Assembly: GCA_019237175.1 (NCBI GenBank)
Contig: JAFAHP010000263.1
Coordinates: 1 to 5,853, forward strand
Direction: 5' to 3'
Length of the DNA stretch: 5,853 bases
DNA from: Alphaproteobacteria bacterium
GTDB taxonomy: Bacteria; Pseudomonadota; Alphaproteobacteria; ATCC43930; CGMCC-115725
Positions within the stretch are counted from its first letter, which is position 1. Every line of letters starts with the position of its first letter. Under the pieces are notes generated by a model that was given only the letters and a program-made list of their open reading frames with translations, was not told where the DNA came from and ran no database searches. Shown here one piece after another: positions 1 to 5,592 of the stretch. The position numbers were made by a program, and so were the translations under genes.

Positions 1-2
1 GT

Positions 3-200
3 CCGCCGGCGCTGCTCGGGATTTATGCCTCTCCGCCATACTACCACAATGGCGCGTGCGAGACGTTGGCGTGCGTGGTGGCCGACCCAAACCACCGCAC
101 GGCCGGCAACCCCACCGATGTGGCCGCCGATCCTTCCAAACAGGCGCAGCTGGTCAAATTTCTCGAGTCGATCGACGCTTTCACGCCACCCTTTAAATAG
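3..200 (+). CDS. C-terminal end of a cytochrome c peroxidase/MauG-like c-type cytochrome protein (partial)
   Basis: Reading frame 3 is open from the window edge to TAG at 198-200 and gives 65 residues; the start and the haem-binding CxxCH motifs lie outside the window. The visible part contains SPPYYHNGACETLACVV, then DPNHRTAGN, then a lysine/leucine-rich stretch ending in KFLESIDAFTPPFK. In di-haem cytochrome c peroxidases and MauG-like proteins the pattern 'PYxHxG...TLxxVV' followed by 'LxxFLxSID' forms the end of the C-terminal haem domain. Such proteins are normally periplasmic electron-transfer enzymes. The ORF is too short to tell a peroxidase from another multihaem oxidoreductase. The family call is from motif recognition; substrate and partner are unknown. 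The next coding remnant begins only about 30 bp downstream on the same strand. Confidence 0.72.
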   Translation, partial: PPALLGIYASPPYYHNGACETLACVVADPNHRTAGNPTDVAADPSKQAQLVKFLESIDAFTPPFK

Positions 201-228
201 GCAGTGGGCTAGGAGACGGCCGCATCGC

Positions 229-601
229 GGCGAGGGCGCAGTGACTGGTATCGAAGTCGAGTTCGACGTGTCTTTCGCTACGCCTGTCGCGCTTGGACCA
301 GTTCTTCCGCCCGGAGGTCGATCTGGGCAGTGCGGGTAATTTCCTGTGGCTGTCGGCGCCCAAACCGATCACCGGACCGGGCACAACCTCGTTTGCGGCC
401 GATCTGCAAACCCGGACACGCAACGACGGGACTGGCGCGTTGGCGCCCGATTGGCCGCGGATCGGTACGGACCTCACCCATCAGGGGCCGTTCAACGCCG
501 CGTTCTCGCGGACCGCGGCCGCAGTCCCGGAACCGGGATCTCTGGTGTTGTTCGCTTCTGCCCTGGTCGGGTTGGGTTTGCTGCGCCGTCGCCGCGGCTG
601 A
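229..601 (+). pseudogene. 5'-truncated, frameshifted PEP-CTERM sorting-domain protein remnant
   Basis: The last ~100 codons (frame 2, to TGA at 599-601) end in VPEPGSLVLFASALVGLGLL followed by an arginine run. This is the classic PEP-CTERM tail: VPEP motif, one TM helix, basic C-terminus. It is recognised by the exosortase/EpsH system in exopolysaccharide-producing Gram-negatives. The part before it (SAGNFLWLSAPKPI, then APDWPRIGTDLTHQGPFNAAF) resembles a common family of short secreted PEP-CTERM proteins. Upstream, similarity continues in frame 1 as TGIEVEFDVSFATPVAL (about 241-294) and then jumps to frame 2 (DQFFRPEVDL) near 292-296, so one reading frame does not cover it. There is no signal peptide, and only a TTG at 293 or a GTG at 241 could act as start. 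The N-terminal half is missing, since the upstream cytochrome stop lies just before. I infer a decayed gene; a sequencing indel could explain the frameshift but not the missing 5' part. Confidence 0.7.
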
Positions 602-867
602 CGGCGGACAAGAGGCTGCGCTCAGTCAATCCGCTCCAGCGAGCCACCCGGTCTCAGTCACCGAGCAACCCGCAAAGGGCAGTTGTGAGCCCGAGCGGTC
701 GAGCTGGAAGGGTGGGGATTTAAAATTGGAGCTTTGCATGCAAGCACTTATTGCCACGGCCGATGTTCGCGCCGCTGCCAGGATCAGTGCAAGCGGCGGG
801 CCAAACGGAAATGCGATCGCCCTCGGGCAGTTTCGACGACATCTTAGTCCGCGCCGGTCGACGCATT
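602..867. other. Intergenic stretch without a recognisable gene
   Basis: Between the PEP-CTERM stop and the 3' end of the cysteine hydrolase I find no reading frame with recognisable protein features on either strand. The frames that cross it are continuations of antisense shadows. Two weak structures are present: a perfect 10-bp palindrome (ttgcatgcaa, 734-743) and a 7-bp inverted repeat (770-776 with 792-798, 15-base loop). The latter has no T-tract and is not a convincing terminator for either flanking gene. Confidence 0.5.
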
Positions 868-1551
868 TTACCCGAGTGCCCCGGGCAGGTCGCTTGACGA
901 CGCGACCGCGCCGAAGACACCTCCCTGCATCTTGACCATCTTGATTGCGTGATCATGGTTTGAGCGGTCGGTGGCGCCGCAGCAGTCTTCAAGCAGCAAA
1001 CATTCGAAGCCGCGGTCATTGGCTTCGCGCATTGTCGTATGCACGCAGACATCGGTGGTGATCCCGGTCAGAACCAGATTGGCCACCCCGCGCAGCCGCA
1101 GCAGCAATTCGAAATCGGTTCCATAAAACGAGCCTTTACCGGGCTTGTCGATAATCGGTTCGCCGGTGAGTGGCGCCAACTCGGGGACGATCTCCCAGCC
1201 CGGCTCACCGCGCACCAGGATCCGGCCGCACGGGCCGGGGTCGCCAATACCAGCGCCGATCCGGCGCGAGCGCCAGCGCTTGTTGGCTGGTAAATCTGCC
1301 AGGTCAGGACGGTGACCCTCGCGGGTGTGAAACACGTGAAAGCCCTGACGGCGCATTGCCGCCAATACCGTGGAAATGGGCGCGATCGGTGCGCGGGTCA
1401 GCGCAAGATCGTAACCCATGCGATCAACATAGCCGCCGATGCCGCAGAAGTCGGTCTGCATGTCGATGACGATGAGCGCGGTGTTGGTGGGGCGGAGATC
1501 GCCGGTGAAGGGCCAAGGGTAAGGATCGGCTGCGACATAACGTTCTCTCAT
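868..1551 (-). CDS. biuH: Isochorismatase-family cysteine hydrolase, probable biuret amidohydrolase
   Basis: This 227-residue protein belongs to the isochorismatase-like cysteine hydrolases. The family triad is visible: Asp30 (ALIVIDMQTDF), Lys136 (IIDKPGKGSF) and nucleophile Cys169 (TGITTDVCVHTTMREANDRG). From memory, the biuret amidohydrolase of Rhizobium leguminosarum has its triad at 36/142/175, the same spacing with a constant offset of six. Long blocks also appear shared, such as ADPYPWP, GGYVDxMGYDL, HTREGHRPDLADLPANKRW and RIGAGIGDPGPCGRIL. BiuH hydrolyses biuret to allophanate and ammonia in the cytoplasm, a nitrogen-scavenging step of the cyanurate/s-triazine pathway. I chose the ATG at 1551 because an AAGAGGGG ribosome binding site precedes it by 7 nt and similarity begins there; the open frame continues upstream to 1764 but that extension has no family features. 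A close homologue acting on ureidoacrylate or another amide is possible. The efflux operon ends 238 bp upstream on the same strand. Confidence 0.85.
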   Translation of the reverse strand: MRERYVAADPYPWPFTGDLRPTNTALIVIDMQTDFCGIGGYVDRMGYDLALTRAPIAPISTVLAAMRRQGFHVFHTREGHRPDLADLPANKRWRSRRIGAGIGDPGPCGRILVRGEPGWEIVPELAPLTGEPIIDKPGKGSFYGTDFELLLRLRGVANLVLTGITTDVCVHTTMREANDRGFECLLLEDCCGATDRSNHDHAIKMVKMQGGVFGAVASSSDLPGALG

Positions 1552-1558
1552 TGAGATG

Positions 1559-1566
1559 CCCCTCTT
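1559..1566 (-). promoter_or_regulatory. Ribosome binding site of the biuret hydrolase gene
   Basis: On the minus strand the sequence AAGAGGGG lies 7 nt before the ATG at 1551. It is the only strong purine-rich Shine-Dalgarno match in the upstream part of the open frame, and it decides the start in favour of the 227-residue protein. Confidence 0.7.
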
Positions 1567-1612
1567 GGCGAAAGCGGGTTCGTGCGGGCAGTTTGACGTT
1601 TCAATTGCGCCG

Positions 1613-1628
1613 TTCAAGCCCCATGCCA
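1613..1628 (-). promoter_or_regulatory. Sigma-54-like (-24/-12) promoter element upstream of the biuret hydrolase
   Basis: The minus strand reads TGGCATGGGGCTTGAA. Against the RpoN consensus TGGCACGRNNNTTGCW, 11 of the 13 specified positions match, with correct spacing between the GG of the -24 box and the TTG of the -12 box. The deviations are T for C in the -24 box and A for C in the -12 box; the latter weakens the usual GC dinucleotide. The predicted transcript would start near 1603, giving a leader of about 50 nt. Sigma-54 control fits a nitrogen-scavenging enzyme, since NtrC-type regulation is common for such genes. I see no clear NtrC site upstream. The site is inferred by eye. Confidence 0.35.
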
Positions 1629-1642
1629 GACCGGACCAACAG

Positions 1643-1780
1643 ATGGCCGCCATCTCGATCGATCTCAGCTTAGGCAGCCTCGGCATCGCGCCACTGCGTC
1701 GTGCGTTTCTCGACGGGTCGCTCTCGCCGGTGCGATTGTTCGACCAGGTCCTGGACCGCGTCAATCAACTCGCTCTTCCT
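1643..1780 (+). pseudogene. N-terminal remnant of an amidase-signature protein (possibly allophanate hydrolase)
   Basis: From ATG 1643 frame 2 encodes IAPLRRAFLDGSLSPVRLFD followed by QVLDRVNQLA. This matches the N-terminal helices of amidase-signature enzymes, where the pattern is 'LRxAxxxGxLSPxxLxxxVLxRI'. Allophanate hydrolases (AtzF/TrzF type) begin in a similar way. After about 1775 the similarity ends; the frame runs antisense into the antiporter gene to 1966 with no amidase features, and the catalytic Ser-cisSer-Lys region is absent. The remnant diverges from the biuret hydrolase with only 91 bp between their start codons. Allophanate hydrolase would use the product of that enzyme, which makes the pairing biologically sensible. 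There is no strong ribosome binding site. The amidase assignment rests on about 35 residues and the allophanate assignment mainly on context. Confidence 0.45.
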
Positions 1781-1789
1781 TTTTCGGGG

Positions 1790-3355
1790 CTAGTGACCCG
1801 CGGCGGTCGGCGCCCGTGCCGGCGCAACCTGGCGCAACAGCGGCACCAGCAGGGTGGCGGCGATAAAGGCGACCATGATCGCGCGGAAGGCGTCGGCATA
1901 GGCCAGGGTCGAGGCTTCGCGATAGGCGAGCAGCCAGAGCTGCTTGAGAGCGGCGACGTGACCTGAGTCCAGACTTCCCGGAACCGCGGCGTAACGCTGT
2001 CCAAGGCCGGCGATCAAACGGTCCATCGGCCCGTTTGCGGGCGTCAGATGCGACGCGATCATATTGAAATGGTAATTGGTTTGGGCATTAAGAATGGCAC
2101 CGCATACCGCAATACCGACAGCGCCGCCGAGATTGCGCATCATGTTGAAGAGCCCGCTCGCATATTTGAGCCGTTCGGGCGGCAGGCTGCCGAGGCCCAA
2201 ATTCACCGCCGGCGCCACTGCAAAGACTTGCGGGAAGCCGCGCAGGATCTGCGGGATCAGGAGTTCTCCACCGCTCCAATCGCTGGTGATGTAGCTGAAG
2301 GCCCACATCGATAGGCCGAACAGGGCAAGGCCGAACATCATCAGCCAGCGCAAGTCAAATTTGCGCGCCAGCAACACATAGGCGGGGGTTCCCACCAATG
2401 AGGCGACACCGGTCGAAAAGATCGCGAGCCCGATCTGCCAGGCACTGTAACCGCGTACATAGCCAAGAAAGAGAGGGGTCAGATAGATCGTTGCGAAAAT
2501 GCCGATGCCGGTCACGAAGGATAGAAAACAGCCGACTGCGAAATTGCGGTTTTTCAGGGCCCGCAAATCGACGACCGGCCGGGCGAAGGTCAGGCTGCGA
2601 ACGACGAACAGCACGCCGGCGATGGCAGCGATCCACGCACAATGCCGGATGGTCTGGTCGTCGAACCAGTTCCAGCGCGCGCCCTCTTCGAGCACGTATT
2701 CGAGCGTGCTCAGGGCGACCCCCATCAGGATAATGCCGAGATAGTCGGCGCCCTTCAGCAGTGCCCAATCGGGTTCGTCCATCCGTATCAACAGTGCGGC
2801 GAGGATAGTTACGATAATCCCCGGGACCAGGTTGACGTAGAACAACCAGTGCCAGTTCCAGTTGTCGGTGATCCAGCCGCCGATGACGGGACCGAGTACC
2901 GGGGCGAGCGTGGCTATCGTGCCGACCACCGCAGCGGAATAAACCCGGCGCGGTCCTTGGAAAAAATAAAACGACGACGTGAACATGGTCGGGATCATCG
3001 AGGCGCCGAGCAGGCCTTGCAGCGCCCGGAATACGATCATGCTCTGGATATTCCAGGCGAAGGCGCACAACAGGCTGGTGACAGTGAAACCGGCGGCGGA
3101 GGCGGCAAACAACCAGCGCGTCGAGAACACCCGGGTCAGCCAGCCGCTGAGCGGGATCACGACAATCTCGGCGATCAAATAGGCGGTCTGCACCCAGCTG
3201 ATCTCGTCCTGCGCCGCCGACAACCCGCCGCCGATGTACTGCAGTGACGAGGCGACGATCTGGATGTCGAGCAGCGCCATGAAGCCGCCGAAACACATCA
3301 CGACGAACGGCAATAGGCTCTTGAGCCAACTGGCGGTGTCGGACAAGAGGGTCAC
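1790..3355 (-). CDS. emrB: EmrB/QacA-type DHA2 multidrug:proton antiporter (14 TM)
   Basis: This 521-residue inner-membrane protein has the length and pattern of DHA2-family major facilitator transporters, which exchange protons for drugs. Visible features: TM1 with MALLDIQIV (Asp30); the helix-2 segment ISWVQTAYLIAEIVVIPLSG; FRALQG around residues 109-114; and antiporter motif C (LGPVIGGWITDNWNWHWLF) at about 154-172. Further hydrophobic segments continue to residue 510. The motif A region (GWLTRVFSTRW, 71-81) lacks the usual Asp, as I recall for EmrB-like members too. The gene starts with GTG inside the end of the adaptor gene: GTGA overlaps the TGA stop by 4 bp, which with GGCGGGGA just upstream suggests translational coupling. 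With the adaptor it would form an EmrAB-type pump that needs an outer-membrane channel encoded elsewhere. Substrate cannot be read from sequence. No terminator is evident after its stop. Confidence 0.93.
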   Translation of the reverse strand: MTLLSDTASWLKSLLPFVVMCFGGFMALLDIQIVASSLQYIGGGLSAAQDEISWVQTAYLIAEIVVIPLSGWLTRVFSTRWLFAASAAGFTVTSLLCAFAWNIQSMIVFRALQGLLGASMIPTMFTSSFYFFQGPRRVYSAAVVGTIATLAPVLGPVIGGWITDNWNWHWLFYVNLVPGIIVTILAALLIRMDEPDWALLKGADYLGIILMGVALSTLEYVLEEGARWNWFDDQTIRHCAWIAAIAGVLFVVRSLTFARPVVDLRALKNRNFAVGCFLSFVTGIGIFATIYLTPLFLGYVRGYSAWQIGLAIFSTGVASLVGTPAYVLLARKFDLRWLMMFGLALFGLSMWAFSYITSDWSGGELLIPQILRGFPQVFAVAPAVNLGLGSLPPERLKYASGLFNMMRNLGGAVGIAVCGAILNAQTNYHFNMIASHLTPANGPMDRLIAGLGQRYAAVPGSLDSGHVAALKQLWLLAYREASTLAYADAFRAIMVAFIAATLLVPLLRQVAPARAPTAAGH

Positions 3356-4452
3356 TCCCCGCCTGGAGCGCCGGGCTTTGTATCGACACTGACTGTCGTC
3401 GAGAGGCCCGGCCGCAGCTCTGCGAGCCTCGCGTCATCGAGCCCGATGCGCACCGACACCCGCTGCACGATCTTGGTGAAATTGCCGGTGGCGTTCTCAG
3501 GCGGGATCACGCTGAACACCGCCCCAGTGCCTGGCGCCAGGCTCAGAATATGGCCGTGCAGGGTCTTGTCCGGCAGGACGTCGGCGACGACTGTCGCGGG
3601 TTGCCCTGCCCGCATGTGGGCGAGTTGATCCTCCTTGAAATTGGCGTCGACCCACAGCCCATACGCCGGGATCACGCTCACCAGATACGCATCGCGCGCG
3701 ACATAGGCGCCGAGCTGCGCCGCGCGATTGCCGACATAACCGTCGATCGGCGAGCGGATCTCGGTGTAACCGAGATCGAGGCGGGCGGTTTCGACATCGG
3801 CCTCGGCCTGCGCGACGCCTCCGTGGGCCTCGGCGATTTCCGCATCGAGCACCGCGAGTTGCTGGCGCGCAGCAGTCAAGTCCGCTTGTGCGGCTTGGGT
3901 TGCCGACCGCGCAGCCGCGTCTGCCGCCGACGACCGCTCGGCATTTTGCCTCGTGCCATAGCTGGTCAGCGCCAGATCGCGATAGCGGACGGCGTCCTCC
4001 GCAGCAAAGGTTGCTTGGGCAAGCCTGGCGTCGAGATTGGCCTCAGCCTCGCGGATCATCGCTTGCTGCAGCACGTGTTTCGCCTCGAGTGCGGTGAGCG
4101 CGGCATGCCGTTCAGTCGCAACCGCCCGAGCATGATCGAGTGCCGCCCGGAAATCCCGCGCGTCGAGTCGCATCAGCATTTGACCGGCGCGCACATACTG
4201 ATTGTCCGCCACCAGAATTTGCGCGACGAACCCGGCGACATGCGGCGCTACCGGGGTGACATTGCCGCCGACATAGGCGTCGTCGGTGCTTTCGATAAAG
4301 CGGCCTGTTGTCCACCAATACCGGCCGTATCCGATGCCGCCGATCGTCAGCGCGAGCGCAAGTCCGGCAAGAGCGAGCGTCTTGCGGTTTAGCTTCAGTC
4401 GGCTTTTCGCTGGCGCGGCGAGCGGTGCCCGCTCGAGTGCGATGGTATCCAT
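3352..4452 (-). CDS. emrA: EmrA/HlyD-family membrane fusion (periplasmic adaptor) protein
   Basis: This 366-residue protein has the usual plan of EmrA-type adaptors: a short cytoplasmic N-terminus and one TM helix at about 25-43; then STDDAYVGGNVTPVAPHVAG (55-74), the first half of the lipoyl-like barrel-sandwich domain. An alanine/glutamine-rich alpha-helical hairpin follows at about 102-224, then LGYTEIRSPIDGYV (227-240), the second lipoyl half, and a beta-barrel with WVDANFKEDQL and RVSVRI. It would link the inner-membrane antiporter to an outer-membrane channel. I place the start at ATG 4452 because GGAGG lies 5 nt upstream; an in-frame TTG at 4464 overlaps that site and is less likely. 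The gene follows the regulator after 40 bp and overlaps the antiporter by 4 bp, so all three are probably one operon. Confidence 0.93.
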   Translation of the reverse strand: MDTIALERAPLAAPAKSRLKLNRKTLALAGLALALTIGGIGYGRYWWTTGRFIESTDDAYVGGNVTPVAPHVAGFVAQILVADNQYVRAGQMLMRLDARDFRAALDHARAVATERHAALTALEAKHVLQQAMIREAEANLDARLAQATFAAEDAVRYRDLALTSYGTRQNAERSSAADAAARSATQAAQADLTAARQQLAVLDAEIAEAHGGVAQAEADVETARLDLGYTEIRSPIDGYVGNRAAQLGAYVARDAYLVSVIPAYGLWVDANFKEDQLAHMRAGQPATVVADVLPDKTLHGHILSLAPGTGAVFSVIPPENATGNFTKIVQRVSVRIGLDDARLAELRPGLSTTVSVDTKPGAPGGE

Positions 4453-4457
4453 CACAG

Positions 4458-4462
4458 CCTCC
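4458..4462 (-). promoter_or_regulatory. Ribosome binding site of emrA
   Basis: GGAGG on the minus strand lies 5 nt before the ATG at 4452. It decides between this ATG and the in-frame TTG at 4464, which sits upstream of the Shine-Dalgarno and so cannot use it. Confidence 0.7.
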
Positions 4463-4492
4463 AAAGCCTGCAGATGATCATTCGATCCCGAC

Positions 4493-5017
4493 CTAAGGGA
4501 TCGACTTGTCGGCCGCCTTTACGGATGCTTGCCGCTGGACGGGAGCGCCGTGGCGCTGGCGGGTACGCATGTCGGCCGCCGGCCCCGCGGCTGAACGGAA
4601 AGCCGGCGCAACCAGCGGCCGGCCGCTCTTACGGTCCGCCAGGACTGGCTCGACCTCCTCTCCTGTGTGGTTGTCGACGATGACGACGCTTTTTCCCTCG
4701 GGGGCGAAATGCTTGTTGCCCCAGGCGAGCAATGCCCACAGCACCGGGCGGAAGTCGCGGCCGGTCTCGGTCAGCACATATTCGTCGCGCGGCGGCCGCT
4801 CGCTATACCGGCGGCGTTCGAGCAGGCCCGCCTCGACCAGAGAATTGAGCCGCCGGGTCAGCATGTTGGGCGCGATGCCCAGGCTCTCCTGGAACTGATC
4901 AAACCGCGACAACCCGTGAAAAGCGTCCCGGAGAATAAGGATGCTCCACCACTCTCCAACCCGCTCCAGGCTGCGGGCGATTGGGCATTGCATGTTGCCA
5001 AAGCTCTTGCGCCGCAT
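4493..5017 (-). CDS. HxlR-family winged-helix transcriptional regulator
   Basis: This 174-residue protein carries an HxlR (DUF24) winged helix-turn-helix domain in its first ~100 residues. It has the conserved N-terminal cysteine (Cys11 in MQCPIARSLERVGEWWSILI), the helix-turn-helix FDQFQESLGIAPNMLTRRL (39-57), and the wing ERRRYSERPPRDEYVLTETG (67-86). HxlR proteins bind DNA as dimers; several sense thiol-reactive electrophiles or oxidants through that cysteine. The C-terminus beyond about 105 is longer than the minimal family and ends in a low-complexity Arg/Ala-rich tail. ATG 5017 is the start: similarity begins there and GCGGGGA lies upstream. As first gene of the operon with emrA and emrB it is the likely local regulator of the pump and of itself, consistent with the palindrome in its promoter. 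Inducer and sign of control are not shown by the sequence. Confidence 0.9.
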   Translation of the reverse strand: MRRKSFGNMQCPIARSLERVGEWWSILILRDAFHGLSRFDQFQESLGIAPNMLTRRLNSLVEAGLLERRRYSERPPRDEYVLTETGRDFRPVLWALLAWGNKHFAPEGKSVVIVDNHTGEEVEPVLADRKSGRPLVAPAFRSAAGPAADMRTRQRHGAPVQRQASVKAADKSIP

Positions 5018-5038
5018 TCGGATCCCCGCTTTTCGTCA

Positions 5039-5053
5039 CTTGCATAGTGCAAG
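5039..5053. promoter_or_regulatory. Perfect palindrome, probable HxlR operator
   Basis: CTTGCA-TAG-TGCAAG is a perfect 6-3-6 inverted repeat located 22 bp before the regulator's ATG and right beside its predicted -10 box, covering the expected transcription start. HxlR dimers bind such short dyads, so this is the best candidate for the self-regulatory site of the efflux operon. Binding is inferred. Confidence 0.6.
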
Positions 5054-5054
5054 C

Positions 5055-5083
5055 TATATAAGACAGCGGCTTTCATTATGCAA
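5055..5083 (-). promoter_or_regulatory. Predicted sigma-70-type promoter of the hxlR-emrA-emrB operon
   Basis: On the minus strand a -35-like TTGCAT (5078-5083) is separated by exactly 17 bp from a -10-like TATATA (5055-5060). Transcription would begin near 5047, about 30 nt before the regulator's ATG. The -35 matches TTGACA only partly, as is common for alphaproteobacteria or regulated promoters. The -35 overlaps the distal operator half-site and the start point falls in the palindrome. Confidence 0.5.
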
Positions 5084-5085
5084 GT
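5077..5085. repeat. Inverted copy of the operator half-site over the -35
   Basis: TATGCAAGT at 5077-5085 is the exact reverse complement of ACTTGCATA at 5038-5046, which spans the left arm of the palindrome. The copy covers the predicted -35 element. It could be a second, weaker regulator site that allows cooperative occupancy of the promoter; a chance match of nine bases is less likely so close by but not excluded. Confidence 0.45.
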
Positions 5086-5391
5086 ACCAAAGGGCAGGCG
5101 GTATGCGCAACGTGCCGGGTGGCCGGAGAGCGATCGTTCGCGCCGGAATTCGCCCGTCGCTGCGAGAGCAACGAGTGGCAACGCCGAGGCTACGATCGCC
5201 AGCTCAAAGGATTCGGAACCGAGGATCGCGGCCGCCGGCTTTGGGGGACCGCACATCCCTGCGGACGCCCACCATCAGCTCCTTGCGCCTATCTCAGGAT
5301 GCAATCCGCCCGCCGGCGAACCCCCTCACGGAATAAGACGACCCCGCGGAAAGTCTAACTGCACGAGGATTTCGACCGCGGCGAGGGCGCC
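5086..5391. other. Intergenic stretch upstream of the regulator with no recognisable gene
   Basis: Several frames stay open here on both strands because the DNA is GC-rich, but none shows family motifs, a believable ribosome binding site or a signal peptide or domain. I see no transposase piece, tRNA or repeat array. It may hold upstream control sequences for the mini-ORF at 5392 or be debris of a lost gene. Confidence 0.45.
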
Positions 5392-5505
5392 GTGAATGTG
5401 CGAAAGCCCGCCAAACTGCTTCTCCAGACGGCGGCGATCACCATAGGCGCTGCTCTGCTCGGTTACGTCTTGTTGATGACTGCGTGGATGCTGCCCGCCG
5501 TGTGA
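5392..5505 (+). CDS. Possible 37-residue single-TM membrane peptide or truncated membrane-protein start
   Basis: GTG 5392 opens a frame of 37 codons ending in TGA at 5503-5505. It begins with a basic segment (VNVRKPAK), followed by one hydrophobic helix of about 22 residues (TAAITIGAALLGYVLLMTAW) and MLPAV. A weak ribosome binding site GAGGG lies 4 nt upstream. The composition follows the positive-inside rule for a small inner-membrane protein. It could also be the N-terminal end of a longer membrane protein cut off by the stop, since the frame beyond carries nothing recognisable. I do not recognise a family. Too short to be sure that it is translated. Confidence 0.35.
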   Translation: MNVRKPAKLLLQTAAITIGAALLGYVLLMTAWMLPAV

Positions 5506-5592
5506 CAGGCTTCGCGATCTCGCGTCGCTCAGCCGCTGTCACCGGCCGGACGAGATGTCATCTGGTTCTGCCCCCATTGCGGATTGAAGGCT

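Noticed and set aside
734..743. Palindrome ttgcatgcaa as another HxlR operator
   Set aside because: It shares the TGCAAG core but has no 3-bp spacer, no promoter nearby and no gene it would control.
770..798. Inverted repeat as transcription terminator after the cysteine hydrolase
   Set aside because: The stem is only 7 bp with a 15-base loop and there is no T-run on either strand.
330..935. Long open frames at 330-935 (+) and 720-1052 (-)
   Set aside because: They are arginine-, proline- and serine-rich shadow frames of the PEP-CTERM remnant and the hydrolase with no motifs or ribosome binding sites.
1552..1764. N-terminal extension of the cysteine hydrolase frame up to 1764
   Set aside because: It lies upstream of a strong ribosome binding site, has no family similarity, and overlaps the sigma-54-like element and the divergent amidase-like fragment.
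2355..3437. 360-codon open frame on the minus strand inside the antiporter
   Set aside because: It is the arginine-rich +1 shadow of the antiporter gene; the MFS motifs are all in the other frame.
3550..4392. 280-codon plus-strand frame antisense to emrA
   Set aside because: It is open because of GC-rich codon positions; no motif, and the minus strand carries the clear HlyD protein.
5040..5062. Plus-strand promoter with TTGCAT and TATAAG
   Set aside because: The spacing is only 11 bp, too short for sigma-70, and no gene begins soon after it on the plus strand.
4858..5256. 132-codon minus-strand frame over the regulator promoter
   Set aside because: It overlaps the well-supported HxlR gene and its promoter in another frame and has no recognisable features.
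5546..5592. Plus-strand CPHCG zinc-ribbon-like motif
   Set aside because: The frame carries no other zinc-finger pair, no start nearby and continues into sequence antisense to the small hypothetical gene; a chance reading.
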